A stretch of 8,219 nt of DNA, taken from positions 1 to 8,219 of the forward strand of contig JBCCFC010000606.1 in assembly GCA_039029935.1 (NCBI GenBank), in the 5' to 3' direction. The DNA is from G039029935 sp039029935. Its GTDB lineage: Bacteria > Chloroflexota > Anaerolineae > Caldilineales > Caldilineaceae. The position numbers and the translations under genes were made by a program. The notes below the pieces were generated by a model. That model was not told where the DNA came from and did no database searches. It saw only the letters and a program-made list of their open reading frames with translations. Shown here piece by piece: positions 6,601 through 8,219 of this stretch. Position 1 is the stretch's first letter. The number at the start of each line of letters is the position of its first letter.

Positions 6601-8219
6601 CACAGTGGTTATCACTGGCAGCACAATCAGCAGCAATACCACTACAGCCGATTTTCAATGGGGTGGTGGCATCTCCGCAAACCAGAGCGAACTGTCGTTT
6701 ATCAACAGCACAGTCTTAAACAATGGCACCTATGGCCGCTTTGCGGATGGTGCTGGCATTGTCATCGAAAACAACAGCCATGCAACGCTGGTTGGATCAA
6801 CCATCAGTCATAACCGGACAGTTGGGGAAAACGCTGATGGCGCGGGCATGATTGTCACGGGAAGTGGTAGCACGGTGACGATGACCGACACCACTGTCAT
6901 GAACAATGTGACCACCGGCGATTCGGCCAAAGGCGCGGGCATCTTTGCCTACAATGGAGGGGCCATCACGTTGGTTGATAGCACGGTAAAGGATAACCAA
7001 ACTGCTGAATCGAATGCGCATGGTGCGGGGATTTTTACGCGCAACAATGCCTTGGTCGCACTGATCAACAGCACCGTCAGCGGCAACACAACGGCTGGAA
7101 ACTCGGCTAGGGGTGCAGGTGTGGTCTCTTATTACAACAGCACAGTCACCATGAGCAATACAACCATCAGTGGCAATACAACCGCTGGTTTCTATGCCTA
7201 TGGTGCGGGGATATTTGTGGACCGGAATAGCACTGCCATCATGACCCATACGACAGTGAGTGCAAATGTGACCAATGATGGGTTTGCACATGGTGCTGGT
7301 GTCTTTGTTCGCAACAATAGTCATGCAATGCTGACCAACAGCACGGTCAATCAAAACAGAACGCTTGGCAATGACGCGGCGGGTGGTGGTCTTGGCATCA
7401 ATAACGGTACTGTTACCATGACCAATACCACTGTCAGCAACAACTACACATGGGGCACCCGCGCTGATGGTGGTGGGATTATGGCAAAGAATAACGGCTA
7501 TCTACGCATAGTCAACAGCACGATTAGTGGTAATTACACGGCTCAATTTCAAAACGATGGCAACGGTGGTGGCATCCATGCGGATAATAGCGATGTCAGC
7601 TTGGTTCAAAGTACGCTTACAGGGAATCAAACCCATCAGAGCAATGCACATGGTGGTGGTATTTTTGCCACAAACAGCAGTGTGGTGACGCTGACCAATA
7701 GCTTGGTTGGGGGCAACAATGCACAGACAGGCCAGGGAAATGAAATCGGCGTCAACAGCAGCTCCATCACAACGCTTGGGAACAACGTGCTGGGACACAA
7801 TGGCGAAACCGATGCGCAGGCATTTTATGGCTTCACACCCAATATTAATGTCATCAAAGCAACCAGCGATGGCGATACACCCACCGCACTCAATAGCATT
7901 TTGAACACAACCTTGGCCGCCAATGGTGCGCCCGCAGGACACCCACAGACCCATCTGCTGATCGCGGGTGGTCCAGCCAGCAATGCAGGCGATAATGCCT
8001 TGGTTCCTGCTAGCCTCGCTACTGATCAACGAGGAGTAGGCTTCCCACGTATTTTAAACAGTATCGTGGATATTGGGGCGGTTGAGATAACGGTCACACT
8101 CGCGACACCGACACCATCAGCCCCTACAGTAACACCATCAGCCCCTACAGTAACACCATCAGCCCCTACAGTAACACCATCAGCCCCTACAGTAACACCA
8201 TCAGCCCCTACAGTAACAC
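3647..8219 (+). CDS. Giant secreted tandem beta-helix protein, 3' partial
   Basis: Open for 1524 codons with no stop; it runs off the right edge. About 60 mostly polar residues precede a signal segment (about 65-85, ending GIQA-A). Two tandem modules follow, each opening with a CSLREA-type motif: CDLAEAIHAAN at 100-110 and CDLADAIHAAN at 799-809, each with a second Cys (119, 817) and then GDDTI(I/L)F. Module 1 carries 19 parallel beta-helix coils of about 27 residues (213-726; GGGI then NSxIxxN) and closes with NWWG (742-745). Module 2 carries 15 coils of about 30 residues (919-1364; GAGI then NSTVxxN) and closes with a choice-of-anchor Q type ending (DQRGVGFPR at 1460, VDIGAVE at 1474). A Thr/Pro linker starts near 1486. 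Likely a surface adhesin or matrix fibre. The coils resemble GGAI/FxxN polymorphic membrane protein repeats. A polysaccharide lyase or hydrolase fold cannot be excluded, but no catalytic set is evident. Confidence 0.93.
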   Translation, partial: MNTHAKSNTQNRLARYHHLRTRSQLIQQAAQCYPNLWQFLQSVWQRHTDRRPRLNLSPRHLARTAVSTVAGASLLLASVAPGIQAATITVNTNTIGGIGCDLAEAIHAANDDNDGGGDCAVGSGDDTIIFATSPATIPLTTVDNTGINGNSGNNALPVITSTVTISGGAGITLTRDSATKFRIMYVNGGDITLDNVTIHNGSVTGSGEPSGSGGGIMGRNSATINLSHSRVISNASQSRGGGIYTRESSHVTLSNSDIRANYAQVHGGGIDIQESSTLQIMSSTIALNTAQNNDGGGLFANQSTIDMVDTTISGNSAAGKGGGIYIHVNSALTITNSDILTNTARTGHGGGIYTKHYSPVRLISSTVQANYAQGGGGGIFTDDYIDLYIKDSDLISNTAKTSQGGAFRANNQGPVTLINSNIISNYAGNSGGALYATGYSTVTVSGSVIRHNRAKSSGGGIYQRQSMLTMDQSHVYANHAEGEGGGLNLSRNSRFSMTNSRVYDNYAKAHGGGILSARGSEQFMVVSSEIMSNASNQTGGGIYVTDASSVVITDSTILSNTAVEYAGGVGFKLVTDAAITNSTIRNNRGSGQGGGLWAATSTKTHVTNSVIQSNTLSSGLGGGIFANDSSVITLTNSSILRNSTPGHGGGIYVNSSPVHAVTSDIISNTAGDKGGGLAILNTSLYVTNSRILTNVATNQGGALYYGGSSSGPVAIAQSCVVGNSATAVQNNNAGVTVDAQFNWWGDTDGPGSGDTISSHVDSSNFHTSAILSCPDHSDVVYGATITVNATTITTDTTDCDLADAIHAANNDADRNGCSHASGQVSGIFGDDTILFSSDPMIVTLSDIVDTDGQLGDTGLPRIITPLTISGGVNGATIQRNGAVTDKFRILLVTRHSQTTLDNITISGGYTTKNDWGGRGAGVLVSWNAALTMTNSTVAGNFTTHPTASGAGIAVTDSELTLIQSTVTGNTATQSSSSGIAATFGSTVVITGSTISSNTTTADFQWGGGISANQSELSFINSTVLNNGTYGRFADGAGIVIENNSHATLVGSTISHNRTVGENADGAGMIVTGSGSTVTMTDTTVMNNVTTGDSAKGAGIFAYNGGAITLVDSTVKDNQTAESNAHGAGIFTRNNALVALINSTVSGNTTAGNSARGAGVVSYYNSTVTMSNTTISGNTTAGFYAYGAGIFVDRNSTAIMTHTTVSANVTNDGFAHGAGVFVRNNSHAMLTNSTVNQNRTLGNDAAGGGLGINNGTVTMTNTTVSNNYTWGTRADGGGIMAKNNGYLRIVNSTISGNYTAQFQNDGNGGGIHADNSDVSLVQSTLTGNQTHQSNAHGGGIFATNSSVVTLTNSLVGGNNAQTGQGNEIGVNSSSITTLGNNVLGHNGETDAQAFYGFTPNINVIKATSDGDTPTALNSILNTTLAANGAPAGHPQTHLLIAGGPASNAGDNALVPASLATDQRGVGFPRILNSIVDIGAVEITVTLATPTPSAPTVTPSAPTVTPSAPTVTPSAPTVTPSAPTVT
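4283..5824 (+). repeat. Module 1 beta-helix coils (19 units of about 27 aa)
   Basis: Each unit begins GGG or GGA followed by a hydrophobic residue (GGGIYTRE, GGGLFANQ), has a short beta strand, then a ladder of the type TNSxIxxN. Most are 26-28 residues long, giving about 19 coils over residues 213-726. The DNA copies are well diverged, unlike the propeller repeats of gene 1, so this array is older or under weaker homogenisation. Unit borders are set by eye. Confidence 0.8.
6401..7738 (+). repeat. Module 2 beta-helix coils (15 units of about 30 aa)
   Basis: Units start mostly GAG(I/V), shifting to GGG in the last four, and carry TNSTVSGN-like strands. They are about three residues longer than those of module 1, the extra length lying between the conserved Asn and the next GAG (for example TTAGNSAR). 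About 15 coils cover residues 919-1364. Asn ladders at the NxT positions fit a right-handed parallel beta-helix. Confidence 0.8.
8111..8219 (+). repeat. Perfect 21-bp tandem repeat coding SAPTVTP
   Basis: Five full copies, at 8111, 8132, 8153, 8174 and 8195, plus four bases of a sixth are identical at every base seen. The unit is 21 bases long, so copy changes keep the frame and add or remove seven residues (SAPTVTP) of the Thr/Pro stalk of gene 2. The array continues past the window. Perfect identity suggests very recent expansion by slippage or recombination. Confidence 0.97.

Noticed and set aside
6401..7738. Many N-x-S/T sequons in module 2, suggesting N-glycosylation
   Set aside because: They follow from the Asn ladder and the Thr/Ser-rich composition of beta-helix coils; nothing in the window points to N-glycosylation.
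3784..8029. Many reverse-strand open frames opposite gene 2
   Set aside because: All lie antisense to a continuous, domain-rich 1524-codon frame and are explained by its repetitive Thr/Gly/Asn codons. None shows a credible domain.
155..8219. A phase-variable, toxin or defence system hidden in the two genes
   Set aside because: No nuclease, kinase, transposase, reverse transcriptase, toxin or polymorphic-toxin C-terminal motif is visible, and no homopolymer or non-triplet repeat that would switch a frame was seen.

Overview
The window holds two large secreted or surface-protein genes in tandem on the + strand, separated by a 156-base gap full of small repeats. There is no RNA gene, CRISPR array, transposase, phage gene or defence gene, and no convincing gene on the - strand. 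Base composition looks close to even, and codon choice looks similar in both genes, so neither looks recently imported. Signal peptides, long Thr/Pro/Ser linkers, beta-propeller, Calx-beta and parallel beta-helix modules, and a C-terminus ending LPFIGR together suggest a multicellular or filamentous Chloroflexota bacterium (Herpetosiphon/Anaerolineae-like). That assignment is an inference from protein style, not from a marker gene.

Layout. Bases 1-154 are non-coding and carry a small hairpin (9-28), a weak possible promoter, and the ribosome binding site of gene 1. Gene 1 (155-3490, complete, 1111 aa) reads: signal peptide, Big_5-like Ig domain, seven near-identical FG-GAP/VCBS-type blades forming a probable seven-bladed calcium-binding propeller, two Calx-beta domains, a Ser/Thr/Pro linker of about 177 residues, a cohesin-like beta-sandwich, and the short C-terminal tail. 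Bases 3491-3646 hold a heptamer repeat, a small hairpin, and a perfect 28-bp inverted repeat that ends just before the ribosome binding site of gene 2. Gene 2 (3647 to beyond the right edge, at least 1524 aa) is the longest open frame here. It has an extended N-terminus with a signal peptide, then two tandem CSLREA plus beta-helix modules of 19 and 15 coils, a choice-of-anchor Q type ending, and the start of a Thr/Pro linker made of perfect 21-bp repeats where the window stops.

How they fit together. Both products look exported, calcium- or repeat-stabilised, and built as a folded head joined to a Thr/Pro stalk. They are best read as neighbouring cell-surface or extracellular-matrix proteins, probably adhesive. 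No enzyme active site is evident in either. They may be co-transcribed, but the 28-bp palindrome between them could terminate or regulate transcription. The most notable signals are this palindrome, the homogenised propeller repeats with variable cysteine-bearing loops, the duplicated beta-helix with two different coil lengths, and the conserved-looking C-terminal tail. I see no clear evidence of a wholly new system.
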